From a virus, in IMG/VR virus record IMGVR_UViG_3300030118_004474, positions 1-64,000 of that record: a stretch of 64,000 nt of DNA. The stretch is one strand, 5' to 3'. The notes under the pieces were generated by a model. It worked only from the letters and a program-made list of their open reading frames with translations. It was not told the origin of the DNA and did no database searches. The position numbers and the translations under genes were made by a program. Each line of letters starts with the position of its first letter. Within the stretch, counting starts at the first letter, position 1. Positions 49,289 to 60,400 of the stretch are shown here, piece by piece.

Positions 49289-51734
49289 AGAATATCCCAG
49301 CGAAGAAGAAAGTAGATTAATTAACTATGGTGAAGGAGACACAGAACAACTTGACGGAGATGATTTAAGGATAGAAGTCAATAACTTAAATAATAATTTA
49401 ATAGAAATTGATGAAGAGGGTCCTTTTAACACAGTTGCTTATTATAATTTTGTAGGTAATCTATTACATGGTATAGAATTCGTAGAACTGCCTAATTTTC
49501 CACGAAGGGCCTCTCTTGATAATTTTTATGAAAGAGGACAAATGATTCATAACCTAGCGTATTCTTCCCATGAAATAAATGAAATGAGAGCAGACTTTAC
49601 CATCAATAGAGAACTTGCCGAAGAACTTTCATCAGTTAATGAGGCGGTAGCGGCCCTTATACAAAACGTAATGGCTTACATCGGGGATGATGAAGACGAG
49701 CAAATAACTGAAAGAAGCGAATTTAGAAAATTAGCAGAAGCCATTACGATAAGAGATATTCAATCCCTACGGGGTAAGAACGAAATTTACGACTACTGGC
49801 AAAACTATTATGATAAATTTCAAGCAATCATGGGGTTAAGCCTACCAGTTGTTTTAACACCTAGTCAGGCTAAAGACTTTGAAAGTGCTTTTGAGAGAAT
49901 AAAAATTCCGTGCATTGTATTACAGCATACTGATGCTGAGTTTGAACAAGCGTCGGGAAGATTCGGCCTACTACAAATGGCTAATGAAATTTTGTTTAAT
50001 AGGCTGGGAATGGTTCCTAGCAAAGAATATGAGGAAGTTTTTGGTTCTTCTGTTGAATTTACACAAAGGATTCAAAGGGACGATTTTGGACAAGAAACCG
50101 GAAGGGTCGGTGAAATGGAAGTAAGTGAAAAAGAAAACGCTGATAATATAGAAATGGTAAAAAATTCCTTAGACCCATTGACTTATCTTAACTTATTAGA
50201 GAAAAAAATTCTTTTCTTACCACAGGATAGCGAAACCACTACCGAGTTAAAAAATAAAATTAATCAATATTTACCCGAAGAACTTAGCGGTTTAAATCCT
50301 AGAGCCATTGGGTATTTATCCGATGTCGTATCTGAAGCAGTAGATGATTATGTCTCACTAGTTGATAAGAGAGATAGATATTACCTACCAATGTTAGATA
50401 GCCACACTTCGGAAATGTCTTCGGTTCCAATTACTAAAGGTTTTACTATTGCTTATTATACGGTACAACTAAAAAGCACCTCTAATGAAACAGAAAATAT
50501 ACGAGATGAACCTATTACAATGGACCCAAACGTTAGAGAAGCGTTATATGGTGAAACTCCTGTTGAAGAAATTGAAAATCCAACTCATACAATATCTTTA
50601 AAGTTGGAACAAAATCCAATCGGTGGGACATATAGTGCGCTTATGGACTATCTAAACGAAGAAATAATAAAAATGTTTTCTGCCATAAATAGTGTTATGG
50701 TGGAGGGCAAAAAGACTAAATTTGTGTCAAATATAGGTGAAAGAACAGGAAAGCCGATGACTGGTAGTGGGCAGTCCGCCGCTATCGGAGCAAAATATCC
50801 TAGTATTGCGGGTTCTTTAGCAACGCTTTCAACAAATAATTTTGCTCCTCTATTAGATTTTATTTATTCTCAATACATCAGCGATATAGATTATAGGTAT
50901 TTATTTAATAGAGATTATCCCGAATATTTTAGAAGCGGTGTGTTTGTTTCATTTAAATCGGCCTATGACGCATCAAGAAAAAAGAAAGGAACCGCTATTT
51001 CTCAACAGGTAGCAAAGTTCCCGACTACTGCTATTGATGAAGAAGATTTAAAACAGTTAGAGCGTTTAGTAACGCTTTTAAGAAGAGGTGCAACTTCTAC
51101 CATTACAAGTCTTATTGAGGCGGCTGAAAATACCGTACAGATATTTTTAATGTTAAATCTTTCTGTCGGACAGAGTAGGGCCGATAGAACAAAAATTCAA
51201 AGAGAAATTACTAATTCTTTAGGTAGAGTAATTTTTGAGTATGCTTCAAGGAGAAACGAAGAAAGACTTTCAAATAATGTATTTGCTGGCAAACAAATAC
51301 AAGAATATGCTGGTATGGAAGTTAATGCTAAATACCTAAATATTATTGATGAGTTAGAAAGTGCAGACTTTATGGAAACACTATCCCCCGATGAAAGAAG
51401 TATCGTTGGAAGAGTAAAGCAAAAACTTACAGGTAATTTTTGGAGAGAAATTTTAGGTGATGAAGATTCTGATATTGAGAATTCATTACTAAAAGCAGTA
51501 GACATAATGAGAGGAAATAATGGTTTATTTGTATATAAGGCATTTATGGACATGACAAACGTTGAAGAAGTTTCAATAGTTTCTGATTTAATTAGAAAAG
51601 AGGATAGGGTAGATTTGTATGCTCAAGACATGGAGACTATTCTAAAATCACCCAATAAGACATTTGCCGAATTGTCTGTTCAATTAGGAGTCAGTAGAGA
51701 AGTTATTTACAAGATTAGGGGGCTATTTCGTTGA
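49281..51734 (+). CDS. Unknown large late protein with C-terminal HTH
   Basis: 817 residues; GGAGG nine bases before the ATG. Acidic start, long helical body, and a C-terminal helix-turn-helix-like end (NKTFAELSVQLGVSREVIYKIRGLF). May be an internal virion protein; such proteins are typical of larger tailed viruses but none is recognised here. Confidence 0.55.
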   Translation: MYEEYPSEEESRLINYGEGDTEQLDGDDLRIEVNNLNNNLIEIDEEGPFNTVAYYNFVGNLLHGIEFVELPNFPRRASLDNFYERGQMIHNLAYSSHEINEMRADFTINRELAEELSSVNEAVAALIQNVMAYIGDDEDEQITERSEFRKLAEAITIRDIQSLRGKNEIYDYWQNYYDKFQAIMGLSLPVVLTPSQAKDFESAFERIKIPCIVLQHTDAEFEQASGRFGLLQMANEILFNRLGMVPSKEYEEVFGSSVEFTQRIQRDDFGQETGRVGEMEVSEKENADNIEMVKNSLDPLTYLNLLEKKILFLPQDSETTTELKNKINQYLPEELSGLNPRAIGYLSDVVSEAVDDYVSLVDKRDRYYLPMLDSHTSEMSSVPITKGFTIAYYTVQLKSTSNETENIRDEPITMDPNVREALYGETPVEEIENPTHTISLKLEQNPIGGTYSALMDYLNEEIIKMFSAINSVMVEGKKTKFVSNIGERTGKPMTGSGQSAAIGAKYPSIAGSLATLSTNNFAPLLDFIYSQYISDIDYRYLFNRDYPEYFRSGVFVSFKSAYDASRKKKGTAISQQVAKFPTTAIDEEDLKQLERLVTLLRRGATSTITSLIEAAENTVQIFLMLNLSVGQSRADRTKIQREITNSLGRVIFEYASRRNEERLSNNVFAGKQIQEYAGMEVNAKYLNIIDELESADFMETLSPDERSIVGRVKQKLTGNFWREILGDEDSDIENSLLKAVDIMRGNNGLFVYKAFMDMTNVEEVSIVSDLIRKEDRVDLYAQDMETILKSPNKTFAELSVQLGVSREVIYKIRGLFR

Positions 51735-53068
51735 AGAAGGATTTGGGGTATGGAGCACCGGGAACTTATCTTCCTATCATAACTGATGAGGAAGGAAAAC
51801 CAGCCAATACTCCGGATGTATATATTGATGATAAAATCTATTCTGAAAAAGAAATGGTTGCTTTATTTAGAAAAGTTAACCCATATCGTAAAACTAGAGA
51901 AGAGATGGATTTTTTTCCTCCCCTAACGAGACAAAATGCTGATGGTTATTTTATTGCCTTTGACCGTGTAAATACCTTGGGTGGTTCACCCCTACCTGTT
52001 GGACGTGCTGGGTGGAAATATCTTGATGAGCATAAATTATTCCTCACTACGGGAATAAAAACAATTGACATGTATAGGGGTCTAGGTGTGGCTAAAATGC
52101 TGTGGGCAAAAAGGGATAGTGCTATATTTGGTACTAATCCAGCAATCGGTATGGCTAGTAATTTTTCTTCGGGCTGGCTCAATTATATTAAATCACAAGG
52201 TTGGACCGTTGACCCTCCGGTGGAGTCCTTACCGGCAAGTATTCAAGACGAGGTTATAAATACACTACAAGGGGACAAACCTCGCCGGTTAATTAGTAAG
52301 AATATTGATATGGCTATGAAAAAGGCTTGGGAAATTTTAAAGGTTGATACTCGTCCCGACATTCGTAATGAAGCGCAATACAATGCGGCTTCCTTAGATG
52401 AAAGAAGGCGTTGGCATAACCGACAAAGAGAGGCATATAATACAAGGTTAAAAGCCCTTAGAACTCAACACACAGTAGATTTAACCGATACAGAAAACCC
52501 AGTTTATCAAGAAATGAAATATTATCAAGATATGAGAAACTTTCACGGTAGGCAACAAAGAAGAATAGCAAGGTGTCTTGGGTTAGGAAAAACAGAATGT
52601 AATGACTATTATTCCCTAGAGTTAGAAGGAGAAAATAGACGAACGCAAAAATATAAAACTACTCCTACGGGTAAATTAGACCCTTATGTTGAAATATCAT
52701 TGGAAGCCTATAATAATCTAACAGATAAGCAAAAAATAAATTATCATATGGGTATGATGAGGCAGGGAATAGATAAAACATTTCACAATAGAATGTTTCA
52801 TAGGATTCAACGCAAGTATAAACCACCAACATTCCCTTCTCCTAAATACGGCGGCGAATCTAGTGAGGGTTTAGAATACACAAAGGAAGAATACGATAAT
52901 ATGGATGATAAAAACAAAAGGGAATATCATGGTCGTATGGCATCAAGAGCAAAAAGAGATAATAATGACGAACTACGCCGATTTCATGATAGAATGCGTT
53001 ATAGACTTAGAATGAATATACCCCTCCCTAATTATTATTCACCCGAAGACGAACAGGAGGAAGAATAA
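51731..53068 (+). CDS. GNAT acetyltransferase-like domain plus His/Arg repeats
   Basis: 445 residues from TTG 51731 (AGGGGGC 7 bases upstream; start overlaps the previous TGA). Residues about 70-160 look like a GNAT domain: DGYFIAFDRV, then KTIDMYRGLGVAKMLWAKR, with the acetyl-CoA loop R-G-x-G-x-A, then ASNFSSGWLNYIKSQGW. The C-terminal half carries imperfect repeats built on (F/Y/W)H-x-R-(M/Q)-x-x-R (about 210-435). It directly precedes terL. Possible modification of capsid or host proteins. Confidence 0.5.
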   Translation: MKKDLGYGAPGTYLPIITDEEGKPANTPDVYIDDKIYSEKEMVALFRKVNPYRKTREEMDFFPPLTRQNADGYFIAFDRVNTLGGSPLPVGRAGWKYLDEHKLFLTTGIKTIDMYRGLGVAKMLWAKRDSAIFGTNPAIGMASNFSSGWLNYIKSQGWTVDPPVESLPASIQDEVINTLQGDKPRRLISKNIDMAMKKAWEILKVDTRPDIRNEAQYNAASLDERRRWHNRQREAYNTRLKALRTQHTVDLTDTENPVYQEMKYYQDMRNFHGRQQRRIARCLGLGKTECNDYYSLELEGENRRTQKYKTTPTGKLDPYVEISLEAYNNLTDKQKINYHMGMMRQGIDKTFHNRMFHRIQRKYKPPTFPSPKYGGESSEGLEYTKEEYDNMDDKNKREYHGRMASRAKRDNNDELRRFHDRMRYRLRMNIPLPNYYSPEDEQEEE

Positions 53069-54486
53069 TGGACCTACTCACGGAAATGGACATGAAAGCC
53101 TCTAAGGGCAATTTTGAATATTTCTTCACTAAGGTTCTAGGTTTTGAGATGGCCCCCTTCCACAGGGAATGGCTTGAGCGTGTCCAATCTACACAACGTA
53201 CCGTTACGATTTGTTCACGGGACCACGGCAAATCAGTTTTTTTTCACTCGTGGTGCATCTACCAGTTATGTTTCCAAGAACCCCCATACGAAATTATTTA
53301 CATTTCCTCTAACCAAAAGCAAACAATGGTTCACATGAAAGATATTGATAGAATGTTTTCTACTATTCCCGCCTTGAAGAAGTTCAAACCTAAACAGGGT
53401 TGGGCTGTTGGCCGAATGGAATTGACCAACGGAAACCGTATCGTTGAAAGGTCGGTTGGTTCTCAAATCCGTGGACTCCACCCCGACGAAATTATCATTG
53501 ACGACCCAATGAAGGAGTTCTCTATGACCGCCATTCAGCGAGTCTCGGATTGGTTTTGGGGTGATATGATTCCTACCCTTCACCACACCTCCTCTTTGAG
53601 AATGATTGGAACGCCTTTCACCTACACGGATATATTCGCTGAGTTGGAGGAAAACACCGAGTATGATGTAAAACGTTATCCAGCCATTAACCAAGCAGGA
53701 GAAGCACTTTGGCCTTCCCGTTGGGATATTGACTCGCTAGACCGTCGCCGTAGGGAAATAGGTTCTGCTAAATTTACAAGAGAATATCTTTGTATTCCCA
53801 TTTCTTCCAATACAATGTTATTTGGAAAAGAACATGTGGATAAATCAAAAGATAGAACCTCGTCTTTACAATACTATGGAAACAACGAAGCATTCAAATA
53901 CTACATAGGCTACGACCCATCAATGAGCATCAATGGCGACTACACCGTGATGATTGTTTTAGAGGTTGATGAAGAATTAAATAAAAAAGTTGTTCATATG
54001 GTTCGTGAAAAAAATATGGACTTTCGTTCACATATCACCCGCATTACTGACCTATGCCAAAGATTCTCACCAGAAATCGTAATGATTGAAACAAACACCT
54101 TCGCTAAATCTTTCGCTATGGAACTACGAGACATTTCTGACTTCCCCGTTAAGGAGTTCACTATGAGTAGAAAGAAAAAAGAAGAAATTATTCTTAACCT
54201 ACAAATGAACTTTGAAAACAATAAAATTCTTTTACCGTATCAAAAAGACGAGGACAAAAAAGTTTCTAATGTAATCGTTCAAGAATTAGAGGCTTTTGGT
54301 ATTGGTAATAGTGGAAGAATAGAGGGCCTTGGAGCGCATGATGACACCGTTATTGCTTTGGCCTTAGCGAACTATGCAACCAAGACCTTTACAGACACAT
54401 TTATTGAAATTGAGGACGCTGGTATTTTTGCTACTAGTGGTCCAACGCTAAACTTAGGAGGTGGTATTTTTGGAATTAATTATTAG
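53068..54486 (+). CDS. terL: Terminase large subunit
   Basis: 472 residues. ATPase: Walker A-like CSRDHGKS (49-56), Walker B EIIIDDP (141-147), coupling motif GTPF (181-184). RNase H-like nuclease: GYDPSMS with D283, MIETN with E341, and GAHDD with D425/D426. All catalytic acids present. It drives genome packaging and cuts concatemers. G/C-richer codons. Overlaps the previous gene by one base (TAATG). Confidence 0.95.
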   Translation: MDLLTEMDMKASKGNFEYFFTKVLGFEMAPFHREWLERVQSTQRTVTICSRDHGKSVFFHSWCIYQLCFQEPPYEIIYISSNQKQTMVHMKDIDRMFSTIPALKKFKPKQGWAVGRMELTNGNRIVERSVGSQIRGLHPDEIIIDDPMKEFSMTAIQRVSDWFWGDMIPTLHHTSSLRMIGTPFTYTDIFAELEENTEYDVKRYPAINQAGEALWPSRWDIDSLDRRRREIGSAKFTREYLCIPISSNTMLFGKEHVDKSKDRTSSLQYYGNNEAFKYYIGYDPSMSINGDYTVMIVLEVDEELNKKVVHMVREKNMDFRSHITRITDLCQRFSPEIVMIETNTFAKSFAMELRDISDFPVKEFTMSRKKKEEIILNLQMNFENNKILLPYQKDEDKKVSNVIVQELEAFGIGNSGRIEGLGAHDDTVIALALANYATKTFTDTFIEIEDAGIFATSGPTLNLGGGIFGINY

Positions 54487-55855
54487 TAAAGATGAAATAA
54501 ACACAGAAGAATTGAGAAGAAAATTAGAGGAACTTGAAGAGGCTAAAAGAATCAAGGACGAAAAAGAAGAAAGTCTCCGTGCCGTAGCCAATAAAGACCC
54601 AAATGAAGTTATGATGTCATGGCTCCAATATCAATGTCATGACGAAATGCAAGTAATAAAAGATATTTCTAATAACTTAAAAATCAATTTTACAGACGCC
54701 AAGCAATATATTTCTAAAATGCCCGAAGAACTTATGATTGAGGAAAAAACAATACCGGATGTTGTAAAAGAATTGAGATACATGCGTAGGACTCTCAAGG
54801 GTAAAACAAGAGAAAAAATGGCCTCCACCATTAATCATTTAATTAAGGCATATTCTGAACACTTAGATAATTCATTAGATTCTATCTATTGGTTGAGGCC
54901 GTTTAAAAAATCTGTTAGGATGCTTACTCCTGATATTAAAATGATGAAAAAATTTCACCACATCAAGGACGGAGAAACTAGACAGGTAATTATTGATAAT
55001 CTAGTTAAAATGTGGGAGGCTAATTTACAAAAATCATCCCTTGAATATGGGGAAGAATATAATACAGCCATAATAAAATTTAAATCTTCTAAAAAGAATA
55101 TTAAGAGTATTTTGAAAGAAATCTCTCATCAGTCAATTAGAAAACCAAGACAAGAGGTATTGGAAGATATGTTAGTCAAGACAATATGTGATAATCCCGG
55201 TATTACTAGCAATACGATTCATTCTCTTTTACCGTCCTCCTACCATCGCTCCACCACTCCCCAAACGATTTCTAAAATGCTAAAAAGAGTTCAAGCAATA
55301 AATGTCGGGGGAGAGTATTATATTCTAAGTGATGCTATCAGAAAAGACTTGTATTCTTACGTTGCAGGGTTTATTGATTCTGATGGATATATTACTATGG
55401 ATTCTAAATATGCACCGAGGGTTGGTATGATTGCTACTGGGGACCGAGGAAAGGCTTTTTTCAAGGAGATGGAAAATCAATTGAAAATTGGACGCTTACA
55501 CTTGGACCAAAAGGTAGGGGAAAATAATAGAAGCCAACACAGATTAAATTTTTATAGTCAGGGTGATATATCTAAACTACTGGATAAGACAATACCTCAC
55601 CTAAGAATGAAAAAGGAACAGGGCAAACTGATTCAAGAAGCCATCATGATTAAACAAAATTTTTCTAAAGAAGATTGGGCCAAGCCCCGCTTAGAAGAAA
55701 TTTTTAAACTTATCAAGTGGGAGAACTGGAAGGATGCCGCTAATAAAGTAGAATTACAAAAGTATAATATACAAGAAGAGGATATTATAAAATATAGAGA
55801 GAACTCCCGGTGGGCCTACATGAACGCCGTGGACACGATTTCAAAGGAGGAATGA
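54470..55855 (+). CDS. LAGLIDADG-domain protein between terL and portal
   Basis: 461 residues from TTG 54470 (AGGAGG 8 bases upstream, inside terL). N-terminal about 250 residues helical and unrecognised; a winged-helix-like part (GITSNTIHSLL...TISKMLKRVQAI...YYILS); then one LAGLIDADG motif, VAGFIDSDGYITM (nucleotides about 55360-55400), with both acids, and a domain of about 120 residues. A homing endonuclease fused to a DNA-binding region, or a domesticated regulator of packaging. Confidence 0.6.
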   Translation: MELIISKDEINTEELRRKLEELEEAKRIKDEKEESLRAVANKDPNEVMMSWLQYQCHDEMQVIKDISNNLKINFTDAKQYISKMPEELMIEEKTIPDVVKELRYMRRTLKGKTREKMASTINHLIKAYSEHLDNSLDSIYWLRPFKKSVRMLTPDIKMMKKFHHIKDGETRQVIIDNLVKMWEANLQKSSLEYGEEYNTAIIKFKSSKKNIKSILKEISHQSIRKPRQEVLEDMLVKTICDNPGITSNTIHSLLPSSYHRSTTPQTISKMLKRVQAINVGGEYYILSDAIRKDLYSYVAGFIDSDGYITMDSKYAPRVGMIATGDRGKAFFKEMENQLKIGRLHLDQKVGENNRSQHRLNFYSQGDISKLLDKTIPHLRMKKEQGKLIQEAIMIKQNFSKEDWAKPRLEEIFKLIKWENWKDAANKVELQKYNIQEEDIIKYRENSRWAYMNAVDTISKEE

Positions 55856-55857
55856 AT

Positions 55858-57486
55858 ATGGGTCTAAGGGATAGTCTAAGAAACCTCATTAGGAGAAGAA
55901 CACCAACTCCTGTAAATGATGAAGTATATAACATGGGTATTCAAGAACGAAGACTACCACAACATTATGCTGGCAAATATCTATATTCTATGGCTCAAAA
56001 TTCAACCGTGGTCCGGACTTGTCTAGTTCAACTTAAAACTGAAATTTTTCGCAGGGGTTATGAATGGGTAAAGGCCTTTGATTTAAAGTGTAGTGATTGT
56101 GGATATGAACATCACAAAGAGGTGGACGCTTGTTCTAGTTGTGGTTCTACAAATCTAAGAAGACCCGACCTTCAACAGAAACTATACGCTTTTGACTTTT
56201 TTGAAGGATATGTAAATTCATCACATCAATTGTTTATTGATGTTCTAAAGGAATTGGAAACTGATATGAATATCATTGATGATGCTTACCTAATATTAGT
56301 AAAAGACTACTACTTAGATAAAAACGGCGAAATAATAATGTCCAAAATAAACGAGATTTATAGGGGCGACCCAACAACGATTTACATAGAGGTTGATGAA
56401 GATGGTGATAGAGGTCATTCTCGTTATACATGTATAACACATAGAGATTTTGTTAGTGAAGATAAATATGATAAATGTGCAGTTTGTGGTTCCTCCCTAC
56501 ATCCGATAGAATTTGTAAATAAATCTAGAGGTGAAGACCAAAATTATATTATGGGAGAAGTTGTTCATTTTAGTAAATATTCACCTTCAAGATTATATGG
56601 ACATCCGCCAGTTCTAACACTATTTAATCACATTTTTACCCTAACCGCTATGGAAAGTTATATCAGCACATTATATACCAAGGCTAGAACCCCAAGAGGT
56701 ATTCTCGCTGTCCAAACAAACAATATGGAGTCGTTGGTAAAGTATTGGAAGGGAGTAAAGGAGAAGTTAGAAAGGGACCCCCACTACACACCCATTATGG
56801 GAATTGAAACAGAAGGAGGTTCAAGAGGTTCTGTTGAATGGGTTCCATTCACTAACACAATTAAAGAAATGGACTATATCAACGTAAAGGATGATTTGAG
56901 AACAAGAGTTTCGTCTTTTTATGGTGTTAGTAATATTTTTACCGGAGACACTACTACTGGCGGCGGTCTTAATAACGAAGGTATGCAAATTTTGGTCACA
57001 AATAGAGCAGTTGAAAAGGCACAGAACGTTTATAATAAATACATGTTTCCTTTCTTAATGAAACAATTTGGCATTACCGATTGGAAAGTTCAACTTCTAA
57101 GAAGTGAAGAGGAAGATGAAATCGCTAATATCCGTAGGCGGGAGATGGAACTACAACTAGCAATACAAATGAAAAATCTTGGATTTGAAGTTGATATGAA
57201 TGAGGATGGAGACTTTGTTTTCAAAAAATACCCCGCTAAAGAACTTATTGATGTTGATGTTGAATCCGATGAAAAACCACTAGAAACAGACCCCTATGCG
57301 GGAACAAACATTGACCGTTCGCAATTAGGACAACTACAAGAACAGGCTTTGATGAGTGGCAATACGAAGGCGCAAGTAGCGGGAGAAACTAGTATGGAAA
57401 AAGGCCCACCGAAAAGATTTAGTGGTCTACCAAAGGAGGCAGGAAATAATAACGTGGATAGTAGGACCGAAAGGAGGATTCCTTGA
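55858..57486 (+). CDS. Portal protein with inserted zinc ribbons
   Basis: 542 residues from ATG 55858 (AAGGAGG 7 bases upstream; ATG 55852 is too close to the SD). The portal-like order is clear: N-terminal NSTVVRTCLVQLKTEIFRRGYEW, then VVHFSKYSPSRLYGHPPV, NIFTGDTTTGGGLNNEGMQI and a helical clip/crown end. Two Cys-rich insertions: C78-x2-C81...C92-x2-C95, and C..H...CAVCG (about nucleotides 56430-56500). Located after terL. It forms the packaging vertex. Confidence 0.85.
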   Translation: MGLRDSLRNLIRRRTPTPVNDEVYNMGIQERRLPQHYAGKYLYSMAQNSTVVRTCLVQLKTEIFRRGYEWVKAFDLKCSDCGYEHHKEVDACSSCGSTNLRRPDLQQKLYAFDFFEGYVNSSHQLFIDVLKELETDMNIIDDAYLILVKDYYLDKNGEIIMSKINEIYRGDPTTIYIEVDEDGDRGHSRYTCITHRDFVSEDKYDKCAVCGSSLHPIEFVNKSRGEDQNYIMGEVVHFSKYSPSRLYGHPPVLTLFNHIFTLTAMESYISTLYTKARTPRGILAVQTNNMESLVKYWKGVKEKLERDPHYTPIMGIETEGGSRGSVEWVPFTNTIKEMDYINVKDDLRTRVSSFYGVSNIFTGDTTTGGGLNNEGMQILVTNRAVEKAQNVYNKYMFPFLMKQFGITDWKVQLLRSEEEDEIANIRRREMELQLAIQMKNLGFEVDMNEDGDFVFKKYPAKELIDVDVESDEKPLETDPYAGTNIDRSQLGQLQEQALMSGNTKAQVAGETSMEKGPPKRFSGLPKEAGNNNVDSRTERRIP

Positions 57487-60400
57487 TGTTTAAGAAAAGT
57501 GCAGGTTTAATGTCTGAAGAGGAGGGACAGGCCCTAATAAATAAGTTTGATATTTATTTATTGCCGTTTGAGACAGATGTTAAGAATATTATTAGAAGTC
57601 AAGAAAGTTATGCGGCTGATTTTCCTTTTTTACGAACAAAACTTAAGATAGGGGGTGGTTCACATTTAGATATTTTAAATTATACTATTGACCCAAGAGA
57701 CTACAATATGTTAATGAGTATAAAGTCACGTGTAAAAACTAGATTATTTGTTAAATTAATGGGGGTCAACGAATTTAATTTAGAGTTATTTTACCACGAA
57801 GAAAAAATAATTTTTCCTATTCCTCTATTAAAAAAACTGGGATATAATACCAAATCTTCGCATGGAAGCGGAAGCATACTAAGAGAAGTTAATTTGCAAT
57901 ATGCTAACGAAGGACCTTCGGGTGCGGAAAAAGAAATAATATTAGAAAATATAGTTAATCACTTTGATTCTTCATTAGTTGACATATTTTCCGATGAAAG
58001 ATTTGAGGACCAAGTTCCTGTTGAAAAGAGACATTTTTCCTTTGAATTTGAAATAATTCGTGATAAATTTAATGTTCAGATTTCATACAACTATCGTGTG
58101 GTAACAGATAGTTTGACTAAATTGGTTAATGTTGATATTCCTAACGATTTTTACGAAGGATTGGAAAGGTATTTTACGCCTAAATCAATGAAATATTTAA
58201 GTAAAAAAATTCGCTCATTAATTAATAGAAGGGGAGATAGAAAAAGCGTAGAGGATTATATTAGGTCGGGTAATACCCCTGCCCGTTTATATTTTACAGA
58301 TAGTAATTCCCGTGTTACGATTAATGAAGACGTGCCGTATATTAACGATGCAATTTCCGTATATTTATTTCAAATTAAGGATATTATATTAGACTATTAT
58401 AAGGCCAAAGAAACTTTAAGTCCACCTAACCTCCCCGATAATTACTTTAGTAAGGTAAAAGAAAATTTTATACGTTCTCTAGATGTTTATTTTCAAACTA
58501 AAGGTTTTAGCCGCCCACTTACTATCGGTAGGCTAAAAAGTAACGTCATATCTAGGGAAATATCAACTATGTTAAATACTGTTATTTCTTCTAGTTTGCC
58601 GGGATTTTACACAAGTAGCGGAACCCAAAGGGGTTTTGACTTTATGAAAGCAGTACCCGAAGATATAAAATTCATGGAAAATATAATTCAAGATACAGAA
58701 AATAGTATAAAATTATCTGAACGTTATTTAGAATATACCATTCCTCCCGACGCACAACTAAGTCGTAGTGTTATATACGCATTACAAAATATTGGTCAGC
58801 CAATCATTAAGTCTAGCGGGACATCTAGAAAATTAGTAATTGAGCGAATACCACGCATATTTCATTTAACAGGCCCCGTTACAATGAGTGAAATTCTTTC
58901 ATATAAAGAACTTGAACAAATAGAAGGAAAAACACCGAGAGAATTAATGGAAGAATTAGTAAAAATAGTTATCCCTCTAGACAAAGTTTCAACTTTTTTT
59001 GAGGCTTTTGAAAGAGAAATTAAAGAAGTGGTAATGAAAGAAGGAGGAGCAAGTTTAAATGATGTTAACGAACCCCCCCTACAAGAATACCAAATTAATT
59101 TTTCAATAGATGAAGGATATGATTCTTATATTATAACCATGCGTATTAAGTCGCAAATAATCATTAGATTTCATTTTTCATATGACACCGTTAACAGCGA
59201 TGCTGGCCCCCCTCGGCCCAGAATTTTTCCTTATGTTTCAAATTTAACACTTGAAAAGGTTAGTGGGAGTTATATAAGATTAAAAACCCGTTCTAGAGAT
59301 TTTGAAATTGATATTAATGCTTCTTCTGATTTTTATTTAGAAGCAAGTAAGGCCGTACGAAGAATTTTAATACCTCAAAACTTTTTAATACAGCAAGAGA
59401 TTTTAGGCACAGACCGCAATCCCGCCGAAAGGTCTATTTCTTTCTTAAGAAATATTATTAAAGGTCTTGTGGGAAAGGCTGGTTCTCAATTTATAGAAGT
59501 AAAGCCATTTATTTATGATGCCTTAACTGGTGCAAGAAGGGGTCTTTACTTTGCTATTTCTGAATCTAGTCCCATTCATATTTATATTAGTGTAGATGAT
59601 AGAAAATCCGGAGCCGCCCGTGTATCGGGGGCCTATCCCAAAATAAAGGGTTCTGCATGTGTAGGAACATTTATGGTAGTTGATTCAAGAACAGACTATC
59701 TAGGCGCAGAGAAAATCAATTTAGATTTTAAAGGTAGAACTTATAATTTTTACATGACTAATTCCAGTTGTGTTAACTTAGACTTCCAATTAGGCATTGA
59801 CAGTATTGAAGGGGGAGAAAATTTAGATGCTTTAGGGACAATGATTCTTGCTGGTTCACAAACGGGAACAAGGTTTGGAGAAAAGATACCCGAAAATATA
59901 GCCGCATTTAGTAGACAAGCATATATTCCTTATAATGAACTTAAACCAACTTTTTCCGAGACACTCAGAACTGGTGGTAGTACTAAACTGGGTCTTAGTT
60001 TTAGTTTTGTGATTAAATTTTCTGATGAATCGTTATACCTTGTAGGTCCGGGCAGATACGATTTGGACTCACCCATCGGAACAATGAAGGGAATAAAAAA
60101 TTATATCATAGAAAATTATATTGAGGATTCAGATAAAAGGCAAAAACAATTTAATAAAGCGGGGCCTAGCAAAATATCAGAAATAAGTTCTTTTATTGAT
60201 TTGGATGATTTAGAAAGTATTTATGAGGACCTATCTGCTCAGTCTGAGGAACTCAGCCTAGAAAAATTCAAAGAACATATAGCCGATATGTTTTTATATA
60301 ATATTGAAAGAAATATGATGGAAAGTAAAATGTCTGACGCGTTTTCAGTTGTTCCCGAATCATCTATTGTGAGTTATAATGAGATGAAACAATTTGTTAA

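Noticed and set aside
53266-53694. 142-codon leftward frame antisense to terL
   Set aside because: The terminase frame carries all family motifs; the antisense frame has no SD and no recognisable content.
53068-54486. Intein in terL, suggested by the adjacent LAGLIDADG protein
   Set aside because: The terminase frame is uninterrupted with normal spacing between motifs and no splice-type Cys/Asn-Cys junctions.
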